The notes: generated by a model not told the origin, from the letters alone. DNA of 12,406 bases from Paracoccaceae bacterium (GCA_015487335.1 WFPZ01000170.1:1-12406), one strand, 5' to 3'; positions 5,991 through 12,406 are shown, counted from the first letter of the stretch. A program made the numbers and translations.

Positions 5991-6211
5991 GGTAGCACCG
6001 GCGCGCGTGAATCTCAATGTTTGCCCGGGCATGCCGGCCTTGCGGGGGCGTGCGGCGCGTTGTATCTGCAGTTCATGACTCGGGTTTTCGACATGGACGA
6101 CCGTTCACGCCTGCCCTGGCGCTTCTTCGGTGCCTCGCTCTCGGTGCTGGCGCGGCCATAGGCCCGCGCACCCTGAACCCCTGACATTCAACGACCCCCC
6201 GGGAGAGGACA
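5991..6211. other. divergent rsfS/leuC intergenic region
   Basis: This is the gap between the leftward rsfS promoter and the rightward leuC start, with no gene I can support. The plus strand holds an open stretch of 28 codons from an ATG at 6075 to a TAG at 6159-6161 (starting MTRVFDMDDRSRLPWRFFGA). It has no Shine-Dalgarno and only three leucine codons, so it does not look like a classic leu attenuator peptide. The hairpin at 6143-6172 overlaps its end. No convincing leuC promoter boxes were found; TTGCGG and TATCTG around 6040-6068 at 17 bp spacing are the best weak pair. Confidence 0.5.
6143..6172 (+). other. bulged hairpin in the leuC leader
   Basis: GCGCGGCC (6150-6157) pairs with GGCC (6161-6164) and GCGC (6166-6169), with C6165 bulged, around a three-base ATA loop. 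GGT (6143-6145) and ACC (6170-6172) extend the stem across a GCTG bulge. It ends 39 bases before the leuC start codon and is not followed by T residues. It may be an mRNA leader structure; function is unknown. Confidence 0.4.
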
Positions 6212-7621
6212 ATGACCGCCCCGAAGACACTCTATGACAAGATCTGGGATGCCCATCTGGTGGACGAGGCCGAGGACGGCACCTGCCTGCTGTATATCGA
6301 CCGCCACCTGGTGCACGAGGTGACCAGCCCGCAGGCCTTCGAGGGGCTGCGCATGGCCGGCCGCAAGGTGCGCGCGCCCGACAAGACCATCGCCGTGCCC
6401 GATCACAACGTGCCCACCACCGAAGGGCGCGAGGACCCGGCCCAGATGACCGAAGACAGCCGCATCCAGGTCGAGGCGCTGGACCGCAACGCGCGCGAAT
6501 TCGGCATTCACTACTATCCGGTGAACGACATCCGCCAGGGCATCGTGCACATCGTCGGGCCCGAACAGGGCTGGACCCTGCCGGGCATGACGGTGGTCTG
6601 CGGCGACAGCCACACCGCCACCCACGGGGCGTTCGGCGCGCTGGCGCACGGGATCGGCACCTCGGAGGTGGAGCATGTTCTGGCCACCCAGACGCTGATT
6701 CAGAAGAAGTCGAAGAACATGAAGGTGGAGATCACCGGCAAGCTCCAGCCCGGCGTGACGCCCAAGGACGTGACGCTGGCGGTGATCGGCGCCACCGGCA
6801 CCGCAGGCGGCACCGGACATGTGATCGAATATTGCGGCGAGGTGATCGAGAACATGTCGATGGAAGGGCGGATGACGGTGTGCAACATGGCCATCGAGGG
6901 CGGCGCCCGGGCCGGGCTGATCGCGCCCGACGAAACCACCTATGAATATGTCAAGGGCCGCCCGCACGCGCCCAAGGGCGCCCTGTGGGAGGCCGCTCTC
7001 GCCTGGTGGAAGACGCTTTACACCGACGAGGGCGCCCATTTCGACAAGGTGGTGACGCTGAGGGGCGAAGATATCGAGCCCGTGGTCACCTGGGGCACCA
7101 GCCCCGAGGACGTTCTGCCTATCTCGGGCAGGGTTCCCAGCCCCGAGGATTTCGAGGGCGGCAAGGCCGAGGCGGTGGCCCGCTCGCTGGAATACATGGG
7201 CCTGGAGCCGGGGATGAAGCTCACCGATATCGAGATCGACACGGTGTTCATCGGCTCCTGCACCAACGGCCGCATCGAGGATCTGCGCGCCGCGGCCGAA
7301 GTGCTGAAGGGCCGGAAGGTGAAGGAAGGGCTGCGCGCCATGGTGGTGCCGGGCTCGGGCCTGGTGCGCGCCCAGGCCGAGGAAGAGGGGCTGGCGCAGA
7401 TCTTCGTCGATGCCGGGTTCGAGTGGCGGCTGGCCGGCTGCTCCATGTGCCTGGCCATGAACCCCGATCAGCTGTCCCCCGGAGAGCGCTGCGCCTCCAC
7501 CTCGAACCGCAACTTCGAGGGCCGGCAGGGCCGCGGTGGCCGCACCCACCTGGTCAGCCCGGCCATGGCGGCCGCGGCGGCGGTGACGGGGCGGCTGACG
7601 GACGTGAGGGAGATGATGTGA
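6212..7621 (+). CDS. leuC: 3-isopropylmalate dehydratase, large subunit
   Basis: With LeuD this 469-residue subunit forms isopropylmalate isomerase, the aconitase-family enzyme that converts 2- to 3-isopropylmalate in leucine synthesis. The three cysteines that ligate the [4Fe-4S] cluster are visible: C350 in FIGSCTNGR, and C410 and C413 in AGCSMCLAMNPD. GDSHTATHGAFG (131-142), GTSEVEHVLATQ (149-160) and the R-rich SNRNFEGRQG segment (431-440) are typical active-site motifs. The length is close to the 466 residues of the enterobacterial protein. GGAGAGG at 6202-6208 precedes the ATG. leuD starts in the last base of the stop codon (TGATG), so the subunits are made together. The gene diverges from rsfS; its leader carries a hairpin but no evident leucine-rich attenuator. 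Confidence 0.98.
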   Translation: MTAPKTLYDKIWDAHLVDEAEDGTCLLYIDRHLVHEVTSPQAFEGLRMAGRKVRAPDKTIAVPDHNVPTTEGREDPAQMTEDSRIQVEALDRNAREFGIHYYPVNDIRQGIVHIVGPEQGWTLPGMTVVCGDSHTATHGAFGALAHGIGTSEVEHVLATQTLIQKKSKNMKVEITGKLQPGVTPKDVTLAVIGATGTAGGTGHVIEYCGEVIENMSMEGRMTVCNMAIEGGARAGLIAPDETTYEYVKGRPHAPKGALWEAALAWWKTLYTDEGAHFDKVVTLRGEDIEPVVTWGTSPEDVLPISGRVPSPEDFEGGKAEAVARSLEYMGLEPGMKLTDIEIDTVFIGSCTNGRIEDLRAAAEVLKGRKVKEGLRAMVVPGSGLVRAQAEEEGLAQIFVDAGFEWRLAGCSMCLAMNPDQLSPGERCASTSNRNFEGRQGRGGRTHLVSPAMAAAAAVTGRLTDVREMM

Positions 7622-8226
7622 TGCAAAAGTTCACCAAACTCACCGGCGTTGCCGCGCCCCTGCCGCTGGTCAATGTCGATACCGACATGATCATCCCCAA
7701 GCAGTTCCTGAAGACGATCAGGCGTTCGGGGCTGGGCAAGAACCTGTTCGACGAGATGCGCTATGACGCGCAGGGCAACGAGATCCCCGATTTCGTGCTC
7801 AACAAGCCGGCCTACCGCAAGGCCGAGATCCTGATCGCCGGCGAGAACTTCGGCTGCGGCTCCTCGCGCGAACACGCGCCATGGGCGCTGCTGGATTTCG
7901 GCATCCGCTGCGTGATTGCCCCCAGTTTCGCCGACATCTTCTACAACAACTGCTTCAAGAACGGCATCCTGCCGGTGACACTGCCGCCCGAGCAGGTGGA
8001 TCTGCTGATGAAGGAGGCCGAGAAGGGCGAGAACGCGCGCATCACCGTGGATCTGGAGGCGCAGGAGATCTCCACCTCCGAGGGCGAGGTGTTCCGTTTC
8101 GAAATCGATCCGTTCCGCAAGCACTGCCTGCTGGAGGGGCTCGACGACATCGGCCTGACCATGAAGAAGGTCGGCGCCATAGAGGCCTTCGAGGCGCGGA
8201 TGGCTGTGGAGCGCCCTTGGGTGTGA
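7621..8226 (+). CDS. leuD: 3-isopropylmalate dehydratase, small subunit
   Basis: This 201-residue small (swivel-domain) subunit of isopropylmalate isomerase completes the active site of LeuC. Family motifs seen are VNVDTDMIIPKQFLK (17-31), GENFGCGSSREHAPWAL (74-90), which binds the substrate carboxylate, and APSFADIFYNNCFKNGILPV (100-119). The length is normal for proteobacterial LeuD. GAGGGAG inside the end of leuC is spaced eight bases from the ATG, and the start overlaps the leuC stop by one base. The gene is followed 23 bases later by a strong intrinsic terminator, so leuCD appears to be a closed two-gene operon and leuB must be transcribed separately. Confidence 0.98.
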   Translation: MQKFTKLTGVAAPLPLVNVDTDMIIPKQFLKTIRRSGLGKNLFDEMRYDAQGNEIPDFVLNKPAYRKAEILIAGENFGCGSSREHAPWALLDFGIRCVIAPSFADIFYNNCFKNGILPVTLPPEQVDLLMKEAEKGENARITVDLEAQEISTSEGEVFRFEIDPFRKHCLLEGLDDIGLTMKKVGAIEAFEARMAVERPWV

Positions 8227-8249
8227 TTTTCGTCCGACCGCAAGATGTG

Positions 8250-8277
8250 GGGCCGCTCCGACCGGGCGGCCCTTTTT
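8250..8277 (+). terminator. intrinsic terminator of leuCD
   Basis: GGGCCGC (8250-8256) and GCGGCCC (8266-8272) form a perfect 7-bp GC stem around a nine-base loop, directly followed by five T residues (8273-8277). It begins 23 bases after the leuD stop. This is the clearest Rho-independent terminator in the window. Confidence 0.88.
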
Positions 8278-8481
8278 CGTTGTCAAATTGATGCAAAGCC
8301 GCACCAGTTTCTCCACGATTTGGCCTAAAACTTTTTGTTAAGCTTGCTCGATACTTGCTGGCTGCAGCGAAAGAAGGCAGAAATTGGGCAACAATGAGGC
8401 AACCTGCCACAATTGGCAGGATCAACCAGGAACAAGGGCGGGGCAGTGCACCCCGGCCGTCTGGATTGAGGGTTTGGAGCA
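8278..8481. other. AT-richer gap between the leuD terminator and the membrane protein gene
   Basis: No gene is supported here. The stretch 8320-8400 is clearly richer in A and T than its neighbours (for example CTAAAACTTTTTGTTAAGC) and probably contains the promoter of the downstream membrane protein, although no -35/-10 pair at good spacing stands out. A perfect inverted repeat at 8403-8420 lies near its right end. A weak GGAG precedes the GTG start at 8482. Confidence 0.5.
8403..8420. repeat. perfect inverted repeat, candidate operator or leader hairpin
   Basis: CCTGCCA (8403-8409) and TGGCAGG (8414-8420) are perfect inverted copies around CAAT. The site lies 62 bases upstream of the membrane protein start and is followed by ATCAACC rather than a T-run, so it is not a terminator. 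It could be a dimeric regulator's binding site or a leader hairpin. Confidence 0.45.
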
Positions 8482-9321
8482 GTGATTTCTCGGCTCACAG
8501 GCGCGGTGTTCCGTGCGATGCTGGTGGTGTTGCTGATCGCAACGCCTTCGCTGCTGCTGCCGGGCGTGGACTCCGACGCCAAGCAGATCGTCGCGCTGGT
8601 CGCCATCTTCGCCGCTGCCCTGACCGTCTTCGAATATGCTTCAACCTACCCCGGGCTTGTCGAATTCCGCGACGCGCCGCCATTCAACCGGATCCGCTTC
8701 GTCTCGCTGTTCATCACCGTCTTTCTGCTGACCGTGATCATCCGCGGGCAGGTGGAACCCACCACCCTGACCCGTTTCGTCGAGGCGGTCGGCACCCTGA
8801 TCGGGGTGGCCATCGATTTCCCCTTCAGCCCGGTGCGCCTGGTGGTGCTGCTTCTGCCCGAGAACACCAGCCCCGCCCAGGTTTCCCTCGTGCGCACCGC
8901 GGCCGGGCTCAGCTATCTGATCTCGCTGCTGACGCTGGCCTATTTCCTGATCATCCTGCGCCTGCGCCACTGGCCGGGCGGCAACGGCAGCTTCAACGTG
9001 TGGGTGAACCTGCCCACCTTCGACCCGACCGCGGGCAGCGACGTGGTGCGCCGGCTGGAGCGGGATGCCCGCCTCAACATTGCATTGGGCTTCATGCTGC
9101 CGTTCCTGCTGCCGACGGCGGTGCGGGCGGCGTCGTCGCTTTTCGGTTCGGTGACGCTGGACAATCCGCAGACGCTGATCTGGACGGTTGCGGCATGGGC
9201 CTTTCTGCCGGCAAGCCTGTTCATGCGGGGCATCGCCATGGGGCGGGTGGCCGAGATGATCGCCGCCAAGCGCCGCAAGACCCGCGCCGAGGCCGCAGAG
9301 GCCCGTCTGCAAACCGCCTGA
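8482..9321 (+). CDS. multi-pass membrane protein of unknown function
   Basis: I do not recognise this 279-residue protein. It is strongly hydrophobic, with likely membrane segments at about 9-27, 34-52, 71-88, 139-160, 198-220 and 231-249, and a possible further one near 103-125. The loop between about 161 and 197 is polar (HWPGGNGSFNVWVNLPTFDP, then SDVVRRLERDAR). The C-terminal 30 residues are basic and probably form a cytosolic helix (AAKRRKTRAEAAEARLQ). No transporter, sensor or enzyme motif is evident. The start is GTG at 8482 with GGAG only two bases before it; an ATG at 8518 would remove part of the first membrane segment. Codon use matches the neighbours. It lies between leuD and leuB but is cut off from leuD by a terminator, so a role in leucine metabolism is not implied. 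That it is a real gene is fairly sure; its function is open. Confidence 0.82.
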   Translation: MISRLTGAVFRAMLVVLLIATPSLLLPGVDSDAKQIVALVAIFAAALTVFEYASTYPGLVEFRDAPPFNRIRFVSLFITVFLLTVIIRGQVEPTTLTRFVEAVGTLIGVAIDFPFSPVRLVVLLLPENTSPAQVSLVRTAAGLSYLISLLTLAYFLIILRLRHWPGGNGSFNVWVNLPTFDPTAGSDVVRRLERDARLNIALGFMLPFLLPTAVRAASSLFGSVTLDNPQTLIWTVAAWAFLPASLFMRGIAMGRVAEMIAAKRRKTRAEAAEARLQTA

Positions 9322-9322
9322 A

Positions 9323-9344
9323 GCGCCGGCCGGCAGGCCGGTGC
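9323..9344. other. GC hairpin between convergent genes
   Basis: GCGCCGGCC (9323-9331) and GGCCGGTGC (9336-9344) form a 9-bp stem with one G-T pair and a GGCA loop, starting one base after the membrane protein stop. The SDR gene ends 79 bases beyond it on the other strand. There is no U-tract on either side, so it may protect the mRNA 3' end or be a weak terminator. The rest of the gap (9345-9422) shows nothing else. Confidence 0.4.
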
Positions 9345-9422
9345 CGGGAGGTGTGGGCCTTGCCAGGCGGACGGCCCGGCGCTCGATACCACCAAGCGGA
9401 ACGAAACGGCGAACCCGGCGCC

Positions 9423-10331
9423 TCAGGCCCCGAGGGCGCACGGCTCTTGCGCCGCGGGCCGGGCCGGGCGGATGTCTGCCGGCAGCCCGGCCAGCATCAC
9501 CTCGGCCATTGCGGCCGGTTCGAAGCCGGGCAGAAGGCGGGCCAGTTTCGCCCCGCTCAGCCGGTGCGGCGTGTTCCACAAGTATCGCATCTCCAGCATC
9601 TCGCGGGCCACCTCCCAGAAAGGCGCGGCAATGCGCATCGCCCACCAGGGGAAACCCGTCACCGTGATCTGGCGGCCCAGTGCCTGCGAGAGCGCCTCCG
9701 CAAGCTCGTTGGCGGTGAAGGCATGGCCGGGGAAGGGCACGTCTTCGAACGTGGCCAGTTGCAGGCGCATTCCGGCCAGCCCCGCCGCCGCCTCGGCCCA
9801 GTCGGGCAGGTAGCAGTAGGTTTGCACCGTGTCCGGGTTCCCGGGGTAGACGAGCCTGCCGCGGCGAATGTTGCGCATCAGGAACAGGCCCATTACGTCG
9901 TCCTCGCGCCCGGGGTCGATGAAATTGCCGGCCCGCAGGATCAGCGTCTGCACGCCGCTGTCGCGATAGGCCCGCTCCATCTCGATGCGGATGCGGCCCT
10001 TGCGGGTGGTGGCGCGGTGGGGCGTGTCCTCCGACCACGTTCCCGGCGTCGCCCCGAAATTGTAGACATTGCCCGGCACGACAACCATCGCCCCCGAGGC
10101 GCGGGCGGCCGTGATCACCCGTTCGGTGATTTCCGGGATCAGCCGGGCCCAGTTGTGGTAGTTCGGCGGGTTGAGCCCGTTGACGATCACATCGGCCCCG
10201 CGGGCATCTTCCGTCATGTCGCCTTTTGCGCGGTCATGGGTGCGCACCTGCCAGCCGGCGCTCCGGAAGGCCCTGGCGGCATGAGAGCCGACCTTGCCCG
10301 AGGCGCCGAGGACGAGAACTGTTCCGGTCAT
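9423..10331 (-). CDS. NAD(P)-binding epimerase/dehydratase-like protein (atypical extended SDR)
   Basis: This 302-residue protein begins with a Rossmann strand and glycine-rich loop, VLVLGASGKVGSHAAR (G9, G12, G15), as in NAD-dependent epimerases and NmrA-like proteins. Further Rossmann features are GADVIVNGLNPP (45-56) and VVVPGNVYNFG (83-93), where Y90 takes the place of the usual SDR tyrosine region; a clear YxxxK pair is missing, which argues for an atypical member. LILRAGNFIDPG (130-141) is the usual binding-loop region, and the C-terminal part (about 200-290) should form the substrate lid. The substrate cannot be named. The ATG at 10331 follows AAGGAG nine bases upstream; an in-frame ATG at 10460 lies inside lysR and is rejected. 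Divergent pairing with a LysR gene suggests it is that regulator's target. Probably cytosolic and soluble. Confidence 0.87.
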   Translation of the reverse strand: MTGTVLVLGASGKVGSHAARAFRSAGWQVRTHDRAKGDMTEDARGADVIVNGLNPPNYHNWARLIPEITERVITAARASGAMVVVPGNVYNFGATPGTWSEDTPHRATTRKGRIRIEMERAYRDSGVQTLILRAGNFIDPGREDDVMGLFLMRNIRRGRLVYPGNPDTVQTYCYLPDWAEAAAGLAGMRLQLATFEDVPFPGHAFTANELAEALSQALGRQITVTGFPWWAMRIAAPFWEVAREMLEMRYLWNTPHRLSGAKLARLLPGFEPAAMAEVMLAGLPADIRPARPAAQEPCALGA

Positions 10332-10381
10332 TTTCCACCGCTCCTTCCGGTTGCTTCCCGAAAGGATGCGCCCGGCACATA

Positions 10382-10429
10382 TGAATGGGAATTGCGCAAA
10401 ACTGAATGCTTGATATACGAAAATGAATG
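10382..10429. repeat. three TGAATG direct repeats at exact 21-bp spacing
   Basis: TGAATG occurs at 10382-10387, 10403-10408 and 10424-10429, each start exactly 21 bp from the next, two helical turns. The outer two share the 8-mer ATGAATGG. The array spans the SDR/lysR divergent promoter region, and the last copy overlaps the lysR start codon. A TTGCGCAA palindrome (10392-10399) lies between the first two copies. The geometry suits a multi-subunit regulator such as the adjacent LysR protein, though LysR sites are usually T-N11-A palindromes. Confidence 0.45.
10392..10419 (+). promoter_or_regulatory. candidate lysR promoter
   Basis: TTGCGC (10392-10397) and TATACG (10414-10419) are spaced by 16 bp. 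Transcription would begin about seven bases after the -10 box, at or next to the lysR ATG at 10427. There is no Shine-Dalgarno before that ATG. Together these suggest a leaderless mRNA. The boxes are moderate matches, so this remains a proposal. Confidence 0.4.
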
Positions 10430-11326
10430 GAAAACGGCTTTGAGACCCTCGACTGGACATTTCTCCAATCCTTCGCGGCGGTGGTGCGCGAGGGTTCGCT
10501 TTCGGGCGCGGCGCGGGCGCTGGGCCTCAGCCAGCCCACCATCGGCCGCCACATCAAGGCGCTGGAACAGGCCCTGGGGGTGGAGCTGTTCCTGCGTGCT
10601 CCGCGCGGGCTGGTGCCCACCGAGGCCGGGCTGGAGATGCTGGAGCACGCCCGCGCCATGGAGGCCGCCGCCGCGCGTATCCGCCTGGCTGCCGAGGGCC
10701 GGGCCGGGGCGCTTTCCGGCACGGTGCGGATCACCGCCTCGGTGGTGGTGTCGCATTTCATCCTGCCGCCGGTGATCGCCCGCATCCGCCAGGCGCTGCC
10801 GGAAGTCCAGATAGAGCTGGTGCCCTCGGACACCACCGAGAACCTGCTTTTCCGCGAGGCCGACATCGCGGTGCGGATGTACCGGCCCACGCAGCTTGAC
10901 GTGATCACCCGCCACGTGGCCGATCAGCAGCTCGCACTTTACGCTGCCAGCGCCTATCTCGACAGGGCCGGCCGCCCGACCGATACGGACATGCTCATGA
11001 AGCTGGATTTCGTGGGTTTCGACCGCTCGGATGTGATCATCCGGGCGATGCGCGATTTCGGCATCCATGTGCGGCGCGAGTTCTTCCCGGTGCGCTGCGA
11101 CGATCAGGCGGCCTACTGGCAGTTGGTGTGCGCGGGCTGCGGCGTGGGCGCGGCGCAGGTGGCGGTGGGCGATGCCGAGCCACGGGTGGAGCGGGTGCTG
11201 CCATCCATCGAACTGCCGCCGTTGCCGGTCTGGCTGGCCGCGCCCGAAGCGCTGAAAACCAGCCCCCGTATCCGCCGCGTCTGGGACATGCTGGCCGAGG
11301 CGCTGGGCGGGATGGGGGCTGCTTGA
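10427..11326 (+). CDS. LysR-family transcriptional regulator
   Basis: This 299-residue protein has the family's standard length and layout. The N-terminal winged helix-turn-helix covers about 9-67: LQSFAAVVREGSLSGAARAL leads into GLSQPTIGRHIKALE and LGVELFLRAPRGLVPTEAG. A linker helix follows (about 67-92), then a periplasmic-binding-protein-like effector domain (about 97-295) that senses a small ligand in the cytosol. Features such as ADIAVRMYRP and AYWQLVCAGCGVGAAQ are typical of the effector domain. The gene is divergent from the SDR gene with 95 bp between them, the classic arrangement for a LysR protein and its target, and it probably regulates itself too. The ATG at 10427 lacks a Shine-Dalgarno and probably begins a leaderless transcript. 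It is co-oriented with leuB 56 bp downstream, but a role in leucine control is only a possibility. The inducer is unknown. Confidence 0.94.
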   Translation: MENGFETLDWTFLQSFAAVVREGSLSGAARALGLSQPTIGRHIKALEQALGVELFLRAPRGLVPTEAGLEMLEHARAMEAAAARIRLAAEGRAGALSGTVRITASVVVSHFILPPVIARIRQALPEVQIELVPSDTTENLLFREADIAVRMYRPTQLDVITRHVADQQLALYAASAYLDRAGRPTDTDMLMKLDFVGFDRSDVIIRAMRDFGIHVRREFFPVRCDDQAAYWQLVCAGCGVGAAQVAVGDAEPRVERVLPSIELPPLPVWLAAPEALKTSPRIRRVWDMLAEALGGMGAA

Positions 11327-11382
11327 TTCTTCCCGGTGCGGCGGGTAGGCGGGGGGCAGCCAACAGATGACGAGGTCTCCCG

Positions 11383-12406
11383 ATGAGCAACCCTTCCCTT
11401 CTGATCCTGCCCGGCGACGGCATCGGCCCCGAGGTGATGGCCGAGGTGCGCCGCATCATCGACTGGTTCGGAGACCGCCGCGGCCTGAAGTTCGATGTCA
11501 GCGAAGACCTCGTGGGCGGGGCCGCCTATGACGCCCATGGCGTGCCGCTGACCGACGAGACGATGGAAAAGGCGCAAGCGGTTGACGCGGTGCTGCTGGG
11601 CGCCGTGGGCGGGCCAAAATACGACGACCTGGATTTTTCGGTGAAGCCCGAGCGGGGCCTGTTGCGCCTGCGCAAGGAGATGGATCTTTTCGCCAACCTG
11701 CGCCCCGCCCAGTGCTTCGATGCGCTGGCGGACTTTTCCTCGCTCAAGCGCGAGGTGGTGGCCGGCCTCGACATCATGATCGTGCGTGAACTGACCTCGG
11801 GCGTCTATTTCGGAGAGCCCCGCGGCATCTTCGAGGAAGGCAACGAACGCGTCGGCATCAACACCCAGCGCTACACCGAATCGGAAATCGAGCGGGTGGC
11901 GCGGGCCGCTTTCGACCTGGCGCGCAAGCGCAACCGGAAGGTCTGCTCCATGGAGAAGGCCAACGTGATGGAATCGGGCATCCTGTGGCGCGAGGTGGTG
12001 CAGGCGGTGCGAGATGCCGACTACCCGGACATCGAACTGTCCCACATGTATGCCGACAACGGTGCCATGCAGCTGGTGCGCCAGCCCAAGCAGTTCGACG
12101 TGATCGTCACCGACAACCTTTTCGGCGACATCCTGTCGGACGTGGCGGCGATGCTCACGGGGTCTCTGGGCATGCTGCCCTCGGCCTCGCTCGGCGCGCC
12201 GATGGAAAACGGCCGGCCCAAGGCGCTTTACGAGCCGGTGCACGGTTCCGCCCCCGACATCGCCGGGCAGGGCAGGGCCAACCCCTGTGCCTGCATCCTC
12301 AGCTTCGCCATGGCGCTGCGCTATTCCTTCGATGCCGGCGCCGAGGCCGACCGGCTGGAAAGGGCGGTGGAGAAGGTGCTGGCCGACGGGGTGCGCACCG
12401 CCGACC
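11383..12406 (+). CDS. leuB: 3-isopropylmalate dehydrogenase (3' end beyond window)
   Basis: LeuB oxidises and decarboxylates 3-isopropylmalate to 2-oxoisocaproate with NAD+, the third leucine-specific step. The window holds 341 codons of an expected 365-370, cut by the right edge. Family residues are in place: LPGDGIGPEV (9-18); substrate arginines R97, R107 and R135; Y142 in GVYFGEPRG; K192 in MEKANVM; metal-binding D225 in MYADNGAMQL; and D249 and D253 in DNLFGDILSD. The NAD-binding loop is HGSAPDIAGQG (287-297). The next segment reads ANPCACILSFAMALRYS, where position 302 is more usually I or L than Cys; this looks tolerable. CGAGG lies seven bases before the ATG. The 56-bp gap after lysR shows no strong terminator, so read-through from lysR is possible. 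It is separated from leuCD by three genes. Confidence 0.97.
   Translation, partial: MSNPSLLILPGDGIGPEVMAEVRRIIDWFGDRRGLKFDVSEDLVGGAAYDAHGVPLTDETMEKAQAVDAVLLGAVGGPKYDDLDFSVKPERGLLRLRKEMDLFANLRPAQCFDALADFSSLKREVVAGLDIMIVRELTSGVYFGEPRGIFEEGNERVGINTQRYTESEIERVARAAFDLARKRNRKVCSMEKANVMESGILWREVVQAVRDADYPDIELSHMYADNGAMQLVRQPKQFDVIVTDNLFGDILSDVAAMLTGSLGMLPSASLGAPMENGRPKALYEPVHGSAPDIAGQGRANPCACILSFAMALRYSFDAGAEADRLERAVEKVLADGVRTAD

Noticed and set aside
5904..6032. longer rsfS starting at the ATG at 6032
   Set aside because: It would add 43 residues with no family match, and the strong ribosome binding site and likely -10 box lie downstream of that ATG.
6075..6161. 28-codon open frame as a leucine leader peptide
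   Set aside because: It has only three leucine codons, no Shine-Dalgarno and no terminator-type hairpin after it, so I did not call it a gene.
6188..7549. 453-codon minus-strand open frame opposite leuC
   Set aside because: leuC on the plus strand is intact with all iron-sulfur ligands; the antisense peptide is His/Gly/Ala-rich shadow sequence.
10332..10460. N-terminal extension of the SDR protein to an ATG at 10460
   Set aside because: It would overlap the divergent lysR gene, lacks a ribosome binding site, and places a non-conserved Phe-rich stretch before a Rossmann strand that normally opens the protein.
8355..10775. 806-codon plus-strand open frame
   Set aside because: It runs across the membrane protein gene in another frame, then opposite the SDR gene, and into lysR out of frame. 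All three real genes have clear family or membrane signatures; this frame has none.
1..12406. CRISPR arrays, tRNA or rRNA genes, insertion sequences, toxin-antitoxin or defence modules
   Set aside because: None seen: no regularly spaced repeats of array type, no cloverleaf or rRNA motifs, no transposase or integrase, and nearly all the sequence is taken by recognised housekeeping genes.

Overview
The window reads as ordinary chromosome from a GC-rich alphaproteobacterium, most likely a member of the Rhodobacteraceae (Roseobacter/Rhodobacter group). The reasons are the closeness of RsfS, RlmH, CtpA, RppH and LeuBCD to the versions I recall from that family, the strong G/C bias at third codon positions, and the gene order rsfS-rlmH-gpmI-envC-ctpA-rppH. 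This placement comes from reading alone; no database search was run. I see no rRNA, tRNA, CRISPR array, insertion sequence, prophage or other clear mobile element.

Layout. The left half (about 1-5930) is transcribed leftward (minus strand). In transcription order it holds rsfS (ribosome silencing factor), rlmH (23S rRNA pseudouridine methyltransferase), a structured 121-bp gap with a probable terminator, gpmI (cofactor-independent phosphoglycerate mutase), an EnvC-like activator of murein hydrolases, ctpA (S41 C-terminal processing protease), rppH (Nudix RNA pyrophosphohydrolase) and a small DUF2892 membrane protein with its own promoter. Genes are tightly packed: rsfS/rlmH share one base, gpmI/envC overlap by four, and envC/ctpA are one base apart.

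The right half (about 6200-12406) is mostly rightward and centres on leucine biosynthesis. leuC and leuD overlap by one base and end at a strong intrinsic terminator. leuB lies about 3 kb further on and is cut by the window edge. Between leuD and leuB are an unrecognised multi-pass membrane protein, a leftward NAD(P)-binding (atypical/extended SDR) protein, and a divergent LysR-type regulator that probably controls the SDR gene and itself.

How the genes work together. LeuCD and LeuB perform the isomerisation and oxidative decarboxylation steps after isopropylmalate synthase, whose gene leuA is not in the window. The leftward cluster joins ribosome maintenance (RsfS, RlmH), glycolysis (GpmI), envelope and division remodelling (EnvC-like protein, CtpA) and mRNA 5'-end processing (RppH).

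I found no convincing new multi-gene system. The points most worth a second look are regulatory: a possible CTG start for rsfS behind a near-perfect Shine-Dalgarno; three TGAATG repeats at exact 21-bp spacing over a probably leaderless lysR promoter; an ArsR-type palindrome inside the DUF2892 promoter; a compound hairpin between rlmH and gpmI; and the unknown membrane protein lodged in the leu region.
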